64,000 nt of DNA from Streptomyces sp. NBC_01775 (GTDB lineage Bacteria > Actinomycetota > Actinomycetes > Streptomycetales > Streptomycetaceae), in contig NZ_CP109104.1 in the NCBI RefSeq assembly GCF_035917675.1, positions 4,464,001-4,528,000 of the forward strand, in the 5' to 3' direction. Shown here one piece after another: positions 27,158-35,579 of the stretch. Position 1 is the first letter of the stretch; each line of letters opens with the position of its first letter. The notes under the pieces were generated by a model. It worked only from the letters and a program-made list of their open reading frames with translations, was not told the origin of the DNA and did no database searches. The translations under genes and the position numbers were made by a program.

Positions 27158-27769
27158 GTGGCAGATCAGAGGGCGGAGACCGGCACGAACGGTGGGACCG
27201 AACCGGGCGTAACGGATGACGAAGAAGCCCGGCGGCACTACGCCGAGAAGATCTCGCCCTTCGTCGAGCGCTTCGCCGCCGACCTCACCGAAGCGGGCAT
27301 GCAGCGCATGGCGTCCCGCGTCTTCGCCTGCCTGCTCGCCTCCGAGGAGGGCGCCTTGACCTCGGCCGAGCTGAGCGAGCGCCTCCAGGCCAGCCCCGCC
27401 GCGATCTCCGGCGCCGTGCGCTATCTCGCGCAGGTCAACATGATCAGCCGGCAGCGCGATCCCGGCTCCCGGCGCGAGCGCTATCTGCTGCACCACGACG
27501 TCTGGTACAGCACCCTGCTCAACCGCGACAACGTCCTGACCCGCTGGACGGCCACCCTCCGCACCGGGGCCCGTGCCATCGGGGAGGCCACCCCCGGGGG
27601 GCGCCGCGTCAACGAGAGCGCCGAGTTCCTCCGTTTCATGCAGGTCGAGCTGGAGGCCCTGCTCAAGCGATGGCAGGAGACCCACGGCGCCTCCGACCAC
27701 CACCCGCCGCCCCCCGGCACCGGCATGGACACCGGCACCGCTCCGGACACCGGCGAGAGCCCCGGCTGA
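27158..27769 (+). CDS. GbsR/MarR-family transcriptional regulator
   Basis: About 203 residues. A winged-HTH core ([71 protein letters not shown]) follows a helical N-terminus; the C-terminal helices mediate dimerisation. The GTG at 27158 has AGGGAGAAG 9 bases upstream; an in-frame GTG at 27122 would add 12 residues. Divergent from the ABC exporter with a shared palindrome, so it likely represses the exporter and itself, released by the exported compound. Its last codons and stop are the first unit of a roughly 21.5-bp array. Confidence 0.9.
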   Translation: MADQRAETGTNGGTEPGVTDDEEARRHYAEKISPFVERFAADLTEAGMQRMASRVFACLLASEEGALTSAELSERLQASPAAISGAVRYLAQVNMISRQRDPGSRRERYLLHHDVWYSTLLNRDNVLTRWTATLRTGARAIGEATPGGRRVNESAEFLRFMQVELEALLKRWQETHGASDHHPPPPGTGMDTGTAPDTGESPG

Positions 27770-27878
27770 GGCGCGCGAGAGCCCCGGCCGAGGCGGCGAG
27801 GGGCCCGGCTGAGGCGAGCGAGAGCCCCGGCCGAGGCGGCGAGGGGCCCGGCTGCGGCGAGCGAGAGCCCCGGCCGAG
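27753..27878. repeat. Six-unit 21/22-bp tandem array containing the gbsR stop
   Basis: Units start at 27753, 27775, 27796, 27818, 27839 and 27861, alternating 22 and 21 bp; two subtypes, GCGAGAGCCCCGGCCGAG and GCGAGGGGCCCGGCTGAG. The first unit holds the regulator's stop as TGA. Most others carry CGA or TGC there; the unit at 27796 keeps TGA. The array fills the gap to the convergent diacylglycerol-kinase-like gene. Confidence 0.85.
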
Positions 27879-27895
27879 GGCTGAGTCCTCAGCCC
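27878..27895. terminator. Small hairpin at convergent gene ends
   Basis: GGGCTGAGTCCTCAGCCC is a perfect 8-bp inverted repeat overlapping the stop codon (27889-27891) of the diacylglycerol-kinase-like gene. No T-tract; a termination role is plausible but unproven. Confidence 0.5.
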
Positions 27896-29007
27896 CTCTC
27901 CGGCAGGACCAGCCGCCAGGCGTGGGGCAGGACCGTCCAGGTGCGGGTCCGCACCGGGCCGCCCACCCGGGTCGTATCGGCGCGGTAGCGGAACTCCCCG
28001 CCGGAGACCGTGACCGCCCGCGCCATCGCCCGCACCGGAGCGGGATCGGCACCCGGACCGGCAGCGGGACCCGCACCGGCACCAGGTCCGGCACCCGGCC
28101 GTACGGTCACCTCGGCGAGGCCCCCGTCGTCCGTCGTGCGGACCGAGACCTCCTCCACCGGCTCGTCCAGGTCGGCCAGCAGCTTGCCGTCCGCCTCCAC
28201 CCGCAGCAGCTGCGCCGACGGCGGTACGGGCGCGGACCGCGGCGTCCCGGCCAGCGGCTCGGCCGCCGCACCCCGGCCCGCCACCGCGCCCCCGCCCCGC
28301 CCGGCGGCGGCGCGCATGCTCTGCGGCAGCACCGTCCGCACCAGCGAGTGGCACACCCGGCGCAGCGGGGAGCCGGGCTCGAACCCGGGCACCCGGCCTC
28401 TGAGGGAGTCCGGGACGTCCGGCCCGGGGCCGCTCCCCTCCCCGTCATGGCCGTATTCGTAGCCGCCGTACGCGTAGCCGTAGCCGTAGCCGTAGCCACT
28501 GCCGTCGCCGTTGCCGCTCACCGGGGGCGCGGCGAGGGGCGGGACAGCCGGGATGCGCAGGCCGCCCAGCACGACGCCGCCGCAGTCGTCCACCAGCAGG
28601 TCGAGCCGGTGCTCGGCCCCGTTGAACACGGTGCGCGCCGCCGAGACCGCGTCCAGCGGCAGCCCGAGCCCCCGGGCCAGCGCCACCGAGGGGCCGTTGC
28701 CGACCGGCACCACCGACAGCGCGGCCTCCTCCAGCTCGTGCTCACGGTGCAGCAGCTGCACGGCGCGCAGCAGGGCGCGGTCGTTGCCCACCAGCACCGG
28801 GCGCCGGCTGCCCCGTCTGGCCAGCGCGCGGGCCGTCTCCTCCGGGTCCTCGGGCAGGCACACCTTCACCCCGGGCGACCCGGCGCGCAGCACATCGCGC
28901 GCGATGCGTACGGACTCCCCGTCCGTGAGCCGGGCGACAGGGTCGATGACCACGAGGAGCGGGGCCGGGGCGATGCCGTTCGCCCTCGCGGGATCTGGAG
29001 CCGACAC
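27889..29007 (-). CDS. Diacylglycerol-kinase-like (DAGKc) protein
   Basis: About 372 residues from the GTG at 29007 (GGAAGG ribosome-binding site). The N-terminal half fits a DAGK catalytic domain: [55 protein letters not shown] (the GxGN-type motif, here VGNGPS), and [18 protein letters not shown]. The usual GGDGT is replaced by VGNDRA, so lipid-kinase activity is uncertain. A Gly/Tyr repeat ([16 protein letters not shown]) encoded by 6-bp DNA repeats interrupts the protein near residue 175. The C-terminal half is Ala/Gly/Pro-rich with a beta-type ending. Divergent from purA. Confidence 0.75.
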   Translation of the reverse strand: MSAPDPARANGIAPAPLLVVIDPVARLTDGESVRIARDVLRAGSPGVKVCLPEDPEETARALARRGSRRPVLVGNDRALLRAVQLLHREHELEEAALSVVPVGNGPSVALARGLGLPLDAVSAARTVFNGAEHRLDLLVDDCGGVVLGGLRIPAVPPLAAPPVSGNGDGSGYGYGYGYAYGGYEYGHDGEGSGPGPDVPDSLRGRVPGFEPGSPLRRVCHSLVRTVLPQSMRAAAGRGGGAVAGRGAAAEPLAGTPRSAPVPPSAQLLRVEADGKLLADLDEPVEEVSVRTTDDGGLAEVTVRPGAGPGAGAGPAAGPGADPAPVRAMARAVTVSGGEFRYRADTTRVGGPVRTRTWTVLPHAWRLVLPERG

Positions 29008-29071
29008 CTCGGTCCTTCCATGTGTCCACTGGTCTGGGCCGTACATCCGTCCGGCGCGAGGCACTCCCCTG

Positions 29072-29141
29072 TTCGTCACCCGAGAGAATTGTTGGGTAAT
29101 CTCTCGGTGCAAGAGCCCCTGTCGCTGTTGCGCCAGGGGCT
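29072..29141 (+). promoter_or_regulatory. purA promoter/operator and leader hairpin
   Basis: TAATCT (29097-29102) is a good -10; TTCGTC at 29072 is a possible -35 with a long 19-bp spacer. An 8-bp inverted repeat CCGAGAGA (29080-29087) / TCTCTCGG (29100-29107) straddles the -10, as an operator would. Downstream, AGCCCCTG (29114-29121) and CAGGGGCT (29134-29141) form a hairpin within the putative leader. Regulator unknown. Confidence 0.55.
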
Positions 29142-29232
29142 TCCTCTATCTGGGGCACCGGTCCACGGCTCTTGCGATGGCGAAAAGCGCCATGCACGTG
29201 GGACATGCCCCGCCCGGAAGGGGTGTACGCCT

Positions 29233-30516
29233 GTGCCCGCACTTGTGCTGCTCGGTGCTCAGTGGGGTGACGAAGGCAAGGGAAAGGCCACCGACCTGCT
29301 CGGCGGCTCGGTCGATTACGTGGTGCGCTACCAGGGCGGCAACAACGCCGGCCACACGGTCGTCGTCGGCGACCAGAAGTACGCGCTCCACCTTCTCCCT
29401 TCCGGAATTCTCTCCCCGGGATGTGTCCCGGTCATCGGCAACGGGGTCGTCGTCGACCCGTCGGTCCTGCTCTCCGAGCTGAGCGGACTGAACGAGCGCG
29501 GCGTCGACACCTCCAAGCTCCTGCTCAGCGGTAACGCTCACCTGATCACGCCGTATCACGCCACCCTCGACAAGGTGACGGAACGCTTCCTCGGCACGCG
29601 GAAGATCGGTACCACGGGCCGCGGCATCGGGCCCTCCTACGCCGACAAGATCAACCGGGTCGGCATCCGCGTCCAGGACCTCTTCGACGAGTCGATCCTG
29701 CTCCAGAAGGTCGAGGCGGCCCTCGACTTCAAGAACCAGATCCTCGCCAAGCTCTACAACCGCCGCGCGATCTCCCCGCAGCAGGTCGTGGAGGAGCTGC
29801 TGGGCTACGCGGACCAGATCAAGGGCTATGTCGCCGACACCACCTTGATCCTCAACAGGGCCATCGACGACGACAAGGTCGTCCTCTTCGAGGGCGGCCA
29901 GGGCACGCTGCTGGACGTCGACCACGGCACGTACCCCTTCGTCACCTCCTCCAACCCGACCGCGGGCGGCGCCTGCACGGGCTCGGGCGTGGGCCCGACG
30001 AAGATCAGCCGCGTGATCGGCATCCTCAAGGCGTACACCACGCGCGTGGGCGCCGGCCCCTTCCCGACCGAGCTGTTCGACGAGGACGGCGAGGCGCTGC
30101 GGACCATCGGCGGCGAGTTCGGCGTCACCACGGGCCGCAACCGCCGCTGCGGCTGGTTCGACGCGGTCATCGCCCGCTACGCGACCCGCGTCAACGGCCT
30201 CACCGACTTCTTCCTCACCAAGCTGGACGTGCTCACCGGCTGGGAGCAGATCCCGGTCTGCGTCGCCTACGAGGTCGACGGCGAGCGCACCACCGAACTC
30301 CCCTACAACCAGAGCGACTTCCACCACGCCAAGCCCGTCTACGAGTACCTCCCGGGCTGGAGCGAGGACATCACGAAGGCCAAGACCTTCGCCGACCTCC
30401 CGAAGAACGCCCAGGCGTACGTGAAGACCCTGGAAGAGATGTCCGGCGCCCCCATCTCCGCCATCGGCGTAGGACCGGGCCGCGACGAGACGATCGAGGT
30501 CAACTCCTTCCTGTAA
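29233..30516 (+). CDS. purA: Adenylosuccinate synthetase
   Basis: 427 residues, standard length. Converts IMP, aspartate and GTP to adenylosuccinate in AMP synthesis. N-terminal [18 protein letters not shown] holds the catalytic Asp and the P-loop-like [18 protein letters not shown] (catalytic His), [50 protein letters not shown] and [22 protein letters not shown] are all intact. The GTG at 29233 follows GGAAGGGG. Monocistronic, with about 130 nt of leader. Confidence 0.97.
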   Translation: MPALVLLGAQWGDEGKGKATDLLGGSVDYVVRYQGGNNAGHTVVVGDQKYALHLLPSGILSPGCVPVIGNGVVVDPSVLLSELSGLNERGVDTSKLLLSGNAHLITPYHATLDKVTERFLGTRKIGTTGRGIGPSYADKINRVGIRVQDLFDESILLQKVEAALDFKNQILAKLYNRRAISPQQVVEELLGYADQIKGYVADTTLILNRAIDDDKVVLFEGGQGTLLDVDHGTYPFVTSSNPTAGGACTGSGVGPTKISRVIGILKAYTTRVGAGPFPTELFDEDGEALRTIGGEFGVTTGRNRRCGWFDAVIARYATRVNGLTDFFLTKLDVLTGWEQIPVCVAYEVDGERTTELPYNQSDFHHAKPVYEYLPGWSEDITKAKTFADLPKNAQAYVKTLEEMSGAPISAIGVGPGRDETIEVNSFL

Positions 30517-30713
30517 TTCCCGTAGCCCCCGTAATTCCAGGAGAAAGCCGCCGACCCGGTCCGGCACGGCGCGGCACGATGGCCGCCAGAGTTTTCAACA
30601 GCCTGTGGAAACCGCCGGCCGCCGTTCCGCGCCGGGCCGGCCGCTCCCCGCACTCCGGCTCTCACTCGCTCGGGTGTCCCGAGGCCGGAACACCGTTCGG
30701 GCCGGGGGACCGG

Positions 30714-30926
30714 CAGGAGAAGCCGGCCGCCTACGCCGCCGTGGGCATCCCCGTCCACCTCCTGATCGACCGGGACGTGTGCGAACTCGTCGTGCACACC
30801 AACCCCGATCCGAACACCGGCCGCTACCGCGATCTGCACACGGCCCCGTTCGGCGAGCAGGTGACCCTCCCCGACCCGGTCGGGATCACGCTGGAGACCG
30901 AGATCCTCAAGAACTACGTGCGCTGA
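30714..30926 (+). pseudogene. Remnant of a Uma2-family (DUF820) endonuclease-like gene
   Basis: Only the C-terminal part of a Uma2-type protein is left: KPAAYAAVGIPVHLLIDRD, CELVVHTNP, LPDPVGITLETEILKNYVR. In intact members the K-x-x-x-Y-A-x-x-G-I-P-x-Y-W/L-I-D block follows PDLVVEV-like active-site residues, which are absent. The codons upstream (from 30579) encode unrelated Arg/Pro/Ser-rich sequence, so the N-terminal two thirds have been lost. Uma2 genes are multicopy in Streptomyces and often decay. Confidence 0.7.
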
Positions 30927-31026
30927 TCCGCCGCGCACCGGCCGCGCGCCGAGGGGCGGTCGTAGTCCGGTGGGTGGGGCGGCTCGCGGGCAGGGCTCTG
31001 TCATACCCGCCTGCGAGGATCCGGGC

Positions 31027-31389
31027 ATGGACGACTGCGCGCCCGGCGAGCGGGCCGATGACGAGACCGTGATCCCCATTCTGCGGACGGCCGACGCGGC
31101 GCGGGCCGTGCGGTGGTACGCGCGGCTGGGGTTCGCTCCGTGCTGGGAGCACCGCTTCGCGCCGGGCCTTCCGGCGTTCGTCGAGATCGGGCGGGGCGCG
31201 GTGCGGCTGTTCCTGTCGGAGCACGAGGGGGACGCGCGGCCCGACACGCTGGTGTATCTGCGGGTGCGGGAAGTCGACCCGCTCGCCCGGGAGTTCGGCG
31301 TCGAGGTCGAGGAGGCCCCCTGGGCCCGCGAGATCGAGCTGCGCGACCCGGACGGCAACCGCCTCCGGGTCGGCACCCCGCGGGAGTAG
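31027..31389 (+). CDS. Glyoxalase/bleomycin-resistance superfamily protein
   Basis: 120 residues. VOC fold resembling the bleomycin-binding (BlmT-like) proteins: VIPILRTADAARAVRWYARLGFAPCWEHRF, a central FVEIGRGAVRLFLSEHEGDA, and the closing EIELRDPDGNRLRVGTP motif. Single-domain VOC proteins of this length dimerise and bind hydrophobic or glycopeptide ligands. No metal ligand set for glyoxalase I is obvious. The ATG at 31027 has GAGG 9 bases before it. Convergent with the HXXEE gene 19 bp away. Confidence 0.8.
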   Translation: MDDCAPGERADDETVIPILRTADAARAVRWYARLGFAPCWEHRFAPGLPAFVEIGRGAVRLFLSEHEGDARPDTLVYLRVREVDPLAREFGVEVEEAPWAREIELRDPDGNRLRVGTPRE

Positions 31390-31408
31390 CCCCGGGCCCG
31401 CGCGGTTC

Positions 31409-31948
31409 TCAGCGGTGGCGCAGCCGCCGGGCCACCGCGTGGGAGAGCCCGGTGGCGGCAGCGGCGAAGGCCAGGCCCAGGACGGCGTCGCGCGGACGGG
31501 TGGGGCGCAGGGCTCCGGCGTCGCGCAGCCGGCCGCGGGCCCAGGCCGTGAAGGGGATGACCAGCAGCGGGGAGGTGACCGAGCCGGGGGTGTAGCCCTG
31601 CACGGCCGCCGCCTGGGCGAGGTGCCCGAAGCCGTGCAGCCCGAAGCCGTTCAGTGCCGTCTGGTAGAAAGCGGAGCGCCCCCCGGTGCGCGCCCCCTCG
31701 GCCGCCGCCGCTGCCACCACAGCGCCCATCACGGCGACGGCGGTGGAGAACTCCGCGCCGTCCAGCGACTCCAGCCGGGCCCATATCCGCTCCGGCACCC
31801 ACGGCAGCCGCTCCCGCAGCTCGGGCACGCGGGTGCGCGTCCAGTGCGGCATCGCCGCGACCTCTTCGGCGTCGTGGAGCGCCCACGCCGCGAACAGCCC
31901 CAAGGTGACACCGGCTCCGACCGTCCCGGTCGTACGCTTCGCTTCCAT
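31409..31948 (-). CDS. HXXEE-domain membrane protein
   Basis: 179 residues with four TM helices and the family-naming motif HDAEEV (H-x-x-E-E) in helix 1, followed by MPHW. Another conserved His lies in the third helix (LHGFGHLAQAAAV). The arrangement of His and Glu within membrane helices suggests metal binding or an integral-membrane enzyme, but no member has an established role known to me. The ATG at 31948 opens helix 1; upstream open frame is shadow. Confidence 0.8.
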   Translation of the reverse strand: MEAKRTTGTVGAGVTLGLFAAWALHDAEEVAAMPHWTRTRVPELRERLPWVPERIWARLESLDGAEFSTAVAVMGAVVAAAAAEGARTGGRSAFYQTALNGFGLHGFGHLAQAAAVQGYTPGSVTSPLLVIPFTAWARGRLRDAGALRPTRPRDAVLGLAFAAAATGLSHAVARRLRHR

Positions 31949-32164
31949 GCCCGCAGTCTGTCCTGGGCCCCGCCGCGGACGCGCACCGCCTCCCGCCAGG
32001 GGGAGGGAGGACGGCCCCGCCGTGCACGGCCGGGCCGGGCGGGACTCGACCGAGCGGAGTAGCGGCTCGACACGTGCGGACGAATACTGATCGTTTCCGT
32101 GTCCGGCGTGGAAGAGGTTCCGACGCAAGCGCAGACCGCGCGTTCGAACCTCCAAGGAGCACTC

Positions 32165-32461
32165 ATGCGCATCCGCACCGCGACCGCAGCCGCCGTTCTG
32201 GCCACCGCCGCCCTTCTCGGCTCTGCGGGGACCGCCTTCGCCGGCGGCGGCGACCACTACTCCGAGACGAAGAACAGCAACAACCGCGTGCACTGGGAGA
32301 AGCGCGTCAACGACTTCACCCAGGCGGTCCTGTCGCGCCGCACCAGCGTCAGCGACAACGACACGGCGCACAGCCAGGACTGGCGGATCACCAACATCTC
32401 GGACAACTTCGTCGGCAACTTCAGCGGCGGTGTGCGACAGGGCGACTTCGTGCAGCGCTGA
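32165..32461 (+). CDS. Small secreted protein
   Basis: 98 residues. A clear Sec signal peptide (MRIRTATAAAVLATAALLGSAGTAFAG, cleavage after AFA near residue 26) is followed by a mature chain of about 72 residues, rich in Asn, Asp, Ser and Thr with no Cys (NSNNRVHWEKRVNDFTQ...NISDNFVGNFSGGVRQGDF). The composition suggests an exported, surface-exposed polypeptide. AAGGAG lies 7 bases before the ATG at 32165. Not recognised as a chaplin or other named family. Confidence 0.85.
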   Translation: MRIRTATAAAVLATAALLGSAGTAFAGGGDHYSETKNSNNRVHWEKRVNDFTQAVLSRRTSVSDNDTAHSQDWRITNISDNFVGNFSGGVRQGDFVQR

Positions 32462-32487
32462 GGTCCGCCGCAGTAACGCCCCGGTCC

Positions 32488-32514
32488 GTCCGGCCCCGCA
32501 CACGGGGGCCGGAC
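32488..32514. terminator. Hairpin after the small secreted protein gene
   Basis: GTCCGGCCCC pairs with GGGGCCGGAC across a 7-nt loop, 26 bases after the stop, and precedes the kynB stop on the other strand. Strong 10-bp stem, no T-tract, as is usual in Streptomyces. Confidence 0.7.
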
Positions 32515-32575
32515 GCCCGCGTCATAAACCTCGCGGGACCGCACGCCCCCGGTGTGGGCCCCGCGGAGCCGGACC

Positions 32576-33289
32576 TCAGCGCAGGGACGAGGCCAGCACG
32601 TCGAAGGCGGGGGTGCGCGGCGTCAACGGCGCGTAGTGGCCGACGCCGGGCAGCAGATGCAGCCGGCCGCCCCAGTTGTTCGCGTAACGCCGGGACAGCT
32701 CGATGGGCACGTCCAGGTCGGCCGTCCCGTGCAGGATCTCCACCGGGATACGCGGCAGCAGCCGCATCGGGTCCGCGTCCGGCATGGCCGCTGCGACCTT
32801 GTCCTCGCCGCCGAGGAACTCGGCCACCGAGCCCTCGCTCAGCGACAGATCGTGCGCCCGCTCCAGATCGGCGACCGGCGCCACGGCCACCACCCGGCCC
32901 GCGGCCCGCGCCCGCTTGGAGGCCGCCCACAGCGCCAGCTGGCCCCCCGAGGAGTGCCCCACCAGCACGCTCGGCGGCGCCCCCAGGTGTTCGAGCGCGG
33001 CGTCGACGTCCTCGACGGTCGAGGGCCAGCCCCCGTCGCCGCCCACCCGTCGGTACTCGACGAGCGCCACCGACATCCCCTGGCCCGCCAGCGCGGCGGC
33101 GAACGGCGACAGATGCGTCCTGTCCCACCCCTCACGCCAGAAGCCGCCGTGCAGGACCACGATCCGCTTGCCCGTGCCACCCACTCCGTACAGGTCGATG
33201 ACCTGTGACGGGTGCGGTCCGTACCGCTCCTGGCTCTCCGGCCCCACCGGTTCGAGTGCCAGCAGCGCCTTGCACTCCGCGTCGCTCAT
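32576..33289 (-). CDS. kynB: Kynurenine formamidase-like alpha/beta-hydrolase
   Basis: 237 residues, alpha/beta-hydrolase related to arylformamidases: oxyanion motif VLHGGFWREGWD (HGGxW), VEYRRVG, nucleophile elbow LVGHSSGGQLALW (Ser), ILHGTADLDVPIELSRRYA (Asp) and LLPGVGHYAPLTP (His). It would hydrolyse N-formylkynurenine to kynurenine, matching its place as third gene after kynA and kynU. ATG overlaps the kynU stop (ATGA). The symbol follows pathway context; the fold is esterase-like rather than the cyclase-type KynB of pseudomonads. Confidence 0.83.
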   Translation of the reverse strand: MSDAECKALLALEPVGPESQERYGPHPSQVIDLYGVGGTGKRIVVLHGGFWREGWDRTHLSPFAAALAGQGMSVALVEYRRVGGDGGWPSTVEDVDAALEHLGAPPSVLVGHSSGGQLALWAASKRARAAGRVVAVAPVADLERAHDLSLSEGSVAEFLGGEDKVAAAMPDADPMRLLPRIPVEILHGTADLDVPIELSRRYANNWGGRLHLLPGVGHYAPLTPRTPAFDVLASSLR

Positions 33290-34572
33290 CGTGGCCCCCC
33301 GGTCACTTCGCCCAGGACGCGAGCAGCCCGCTCGGCGTCCTCGAACGAAGTGTAGAGCGGGGTGAATCCGAAGCGGAGTACGCCCGGGTACCGGAAATCC
33401 CCGATCACCCCGCGTGCCGCCAGCTCCTCCATCACCCGCCCCGCCTCCTGCGCCGGGTCGCACAGCAGCGCGACCTGGCTGCCGCGCCGCGCGTGCTCCT
33501 CGGGGGTGAGCGACGTCAGCGAGACGGCGGCGTCCGCGGGTACCAGCTCGCGCACCCGGCGCAGGAAGTAGTCCGTCAGCGCCAGCGACTTGGCCCGTAC
33601 GTCCTCGATGGCCACCCCCTCCCACACGCGCAGCGCCTCTTCCAGCGCGGACATGGACACGATGTCGGGCGTGCCGACGCGCCCGCGCCCGGCGCCGTCG
33701 ACGGGCTCGTAGCCGGGGGCCATGGCGAACGGCTCGGCGTGCGAGTTCCAGCCGGGGAGCGGGGAGTCGAAGCGGGCTTGGAGGCCGCTTCGCACATACA
33801 GGTAGGCGGGCGAGCCGGGCCCGCCGTTGAGGTATTTGTACGTGCAGCCGACGGCGAGGTCGACGCCGTGCGCGTCCAGCCCCACGGGCAGGGCGCCCGC
33901 GCTGTGGCACAGGTCCCACACGGACACCGCGCCCGCCGCGCGGACGGCGGCCGTCAGCGCGGGCAGGTCGTGCAGTTCGCCGGTGCGGTAGTCGACGTGG
34001 TTGAGCAGCACCGCCGCCGTGCGCGGCCCCACGGCCGCGGGTACCTCCGCCGCCGCCACCGGCCGCAGGGTGCAGCCGGTGAGCCGGGCGGCGGCGGAGG
34101 CGATGTACCCGTCGGTGGGGAACGTCGCCCGGTCGACGAGCAGTTCGGTGCGCTGCTCAGCCTCCCCGGCGGCGCCCGCGTCCCCCGTCGCTCCCGCGTC
34201 CCCCGTGCTCCCCTCCTGAGCTATGCGGACGGCGCCCACGACGGCCTTGAAGATGTTCACGCTGGTGGAGTCGCCCACCACCACCTGCCCCGGCGCGGCG
34301 CCCAGGATCGGTGCCACCAGCTCGCCCACCCGCTCGGGGGCCGTCCACCAGCCGGACTCCGTCCAGGACCGGATCCGCAGCCGCCCCCATTCCCGGTTCA
34401 CCACGTCCGCGACCCGCGCGGGCACGGAGCGGGGCAGGGCGCCGAGGGAGTTCCCGTCGAGGTAGACGGTGGCGGGGTCGAGGACGAACAGCTCACGGAG
34501 GGCGGCGAGGGGGTCACGGCGGTCGAGGGAGCGGGCGGGCTCGGTCCCGGCTGCCCGGTTCGGCTCAGACAT
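33286..34572 (-). CDS. kynU: Kynureninase
   Basis: 428 residues, fold-type I PLP enzyme that cleaves kynurenine to anthranilate and alanine. Visible: VYLDGNSLGALPRSVPARV, VVVGDSTSVNIFKAVVGA, VSVWDLCHSAGALPVGL with the cofactor Asp, the PLP Lys in CTYKYLNGGPGSPAYLYV, LPGWNSHAEPFAM, and RVGTPDIVSMSALEEAL. An insertion of about 20 residues (STGDAGATGDAGAAGEAE) encoded by 18-bp-like repeats occurs near residue 120. Overlaps kynA by 8 bp upstream and kynB by 4 bp downstream. Confidence 0.93.
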   Translation of the reverse strand: MSEPNRAAGTEPARSLDRRDPLAALRELFVLDPATVYLDGNSLGALPRSVPARVADVVNREWGRLRIRSWTESGWWTAPERVGELVAPILGAAPGQVVVGDSTSVNIFKAVVGAVRIAQEGSTGDAGATGDAGAAGEAEQRTELLVDRATFPTDGYIASAAARLTGCTLRPVAAAEVPAAVGPRTAAVLLNHVDYRTGELHDLPALTAAVRAAGAVSVWDLCHSAGALPVGLDAHGVDLAVGCTYKYLNGGPGSPAYLYVRSGLQARFDSPLPGWNSHAEPFAMAPGYEPVDGAGRGRVGTPDIVSMSALEEALRVWEGVAIEDVRAKSLALTDYFLRRVRELVPADAAVSLTSLTPEEHARRGSQVALLCDPAQEAGRVMEELAARGVIGDFRYPGVLRFGFTPLYTSFEDAERAARVLGEVTGGPR

Positions 34573-35389
34573 GGCTGCGCGCCGTCCACAGCTCCGGGAA
34601 GACCTGCTTGGCGGCCCGCTTCTCCAGCCAGGCGACGCCCGAGGACCCGCCGGTCCCGGTCTTGGCGCCCATGGCCCGCCGCGTCGCCACCAGGTGGTCG
34701 TTGCGCCATCGCCACACCAGCTCGGCGACCTCGGTCAGCCCCTCCCCCAGGCGGTGGGCGAGATCCTGCGGGGCGCCCGCGTAGATCCCGGCCCAGACGG
34801 CCTCCACGCCCGCGTCCGGCTCGTACCGCCCGGAGACGTCGCGGTCCAGCACGGCCTGGGGGACGGGTGCGCCGTGCCGGGCGAGGAAGCGCAGGGCCTC
34901 GTCGTACAGGCTCGGCTCCTGGAGCGCCTTCTCCAGCTCGGCGTGCACCCGGGGAGAGCCCCGGTGCGGCACCAGCATCGAGGCGGACTTCTCACCCAGC
35001 AGGAACTCCATGCGCCGGTACATGGCCGACTGGAAGCCGGAGCCGTCACCGAGCGCCGAGCGGTAGGCGTTGAATTGCGCGGGCGTCAGGTGCGCCAGCG
35101 GCTCCCAGGAGGCGTTGAGGGCGCGCAGCTCGTACGTGGAGCGCGTCAGCGCGTCCAGTGCGCCGGGCACGTCGTCGTCGCGCAGACAGCCGCCCGCGGT
35201 CTGCCACTCGTGCACGATGACGGTGAACCACAGCTCCATGACCTGGGTCGTGACCAGGAACACCAGCTCGCCGGGGTCGTCGGAGAGCGGGTGCTGGAGG
35301 TGGGTGAGCAGATCCGCCTGTACGTAGTCCTCGTACGGCGTCGTGCCCGCGAAGTCGAGTTCGGGGAAATCGGTCGGCTCGTGCGGCAT
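34565..35389 (-). CDS. kynA: Tryptophan 2,3-dioxygenase family protein
   Basis: 274 residues, heme-dependent TDO fold: opening DFAGTTPYEDYVQADLLTHLQ, LVFLVTTQVMELWFTVIVHEW, FNAYRSALGDGSGFQSAMYRRMEFLLG (substrate Arg region), WRWRNDHLVATRRAMGAKTGTGGSSGVAWL (proximal heme His in NDHLV). The distal-site His of classical TDO (HQxxELWF) is Thr48 here (TTQVMELWF); IDO also lacks this His, so activity is not excluded. The ATG at 35389 has GGAGA 6 bases upstream. First gene of kynA-kynU-kynB, which would convert tryptophan to anthranilate. Confidence 0.9.
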   Translation of the reverse strand: MPHEPTDFPELDFAGTTPYEDYVQADLLTHLQHPLSDDPGELVFLVTTQVMELWFTVIVHEWQTAGGCLRDDDVPGALDALTRSTYELRALNASWEPLAHLTPAQFNAYRSALGDGSGFQSAMYRRMEFLLGEKSASMLVPHRGSPRVHAELEKALQEPSLYDEALRFLARHGAPVPQAVLDRDVSGRYEPDAGVEAVWAGIYAGAPQDLAHRLGEGLTEVAELVWRWRNDHLVATRRAMGAKTGTGGSSGVAWLEKRAAKQVFPELWTARSHV

Positions 35390-35579
35390 CGCTGTCTCCA
35401 CTACATGAGCTTCCGGGTAGCGGTCCGCCCCTTCCCGATCGACGTCGGAGCCCCGGTCCCCTCGGGCCACCAGGTCATGCGGCCCACAGCGATGATGCGG
35501 GCAACGCGGCGGCGACGGCAAGGCCCCACGCCCTCCGGGGATCCTTACCGCCGCCGTACCGCGCTGACCGGCGAAAACG

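Noticed and set aside
29114..29232. Riboswitch in the purA leader
   Set aside because: Hairpins are present, but no conserved purine-, PRPP- or ZTP-riboswitch core could be identified; described as leader hairpins only.
30579..30713. Intact coding start upstream of the Uma2 remnant
   Set aside because: The residues are Arg/Pro/Ser-rich with no match to the Uma2 N-terminus and no ribosome-binding site.
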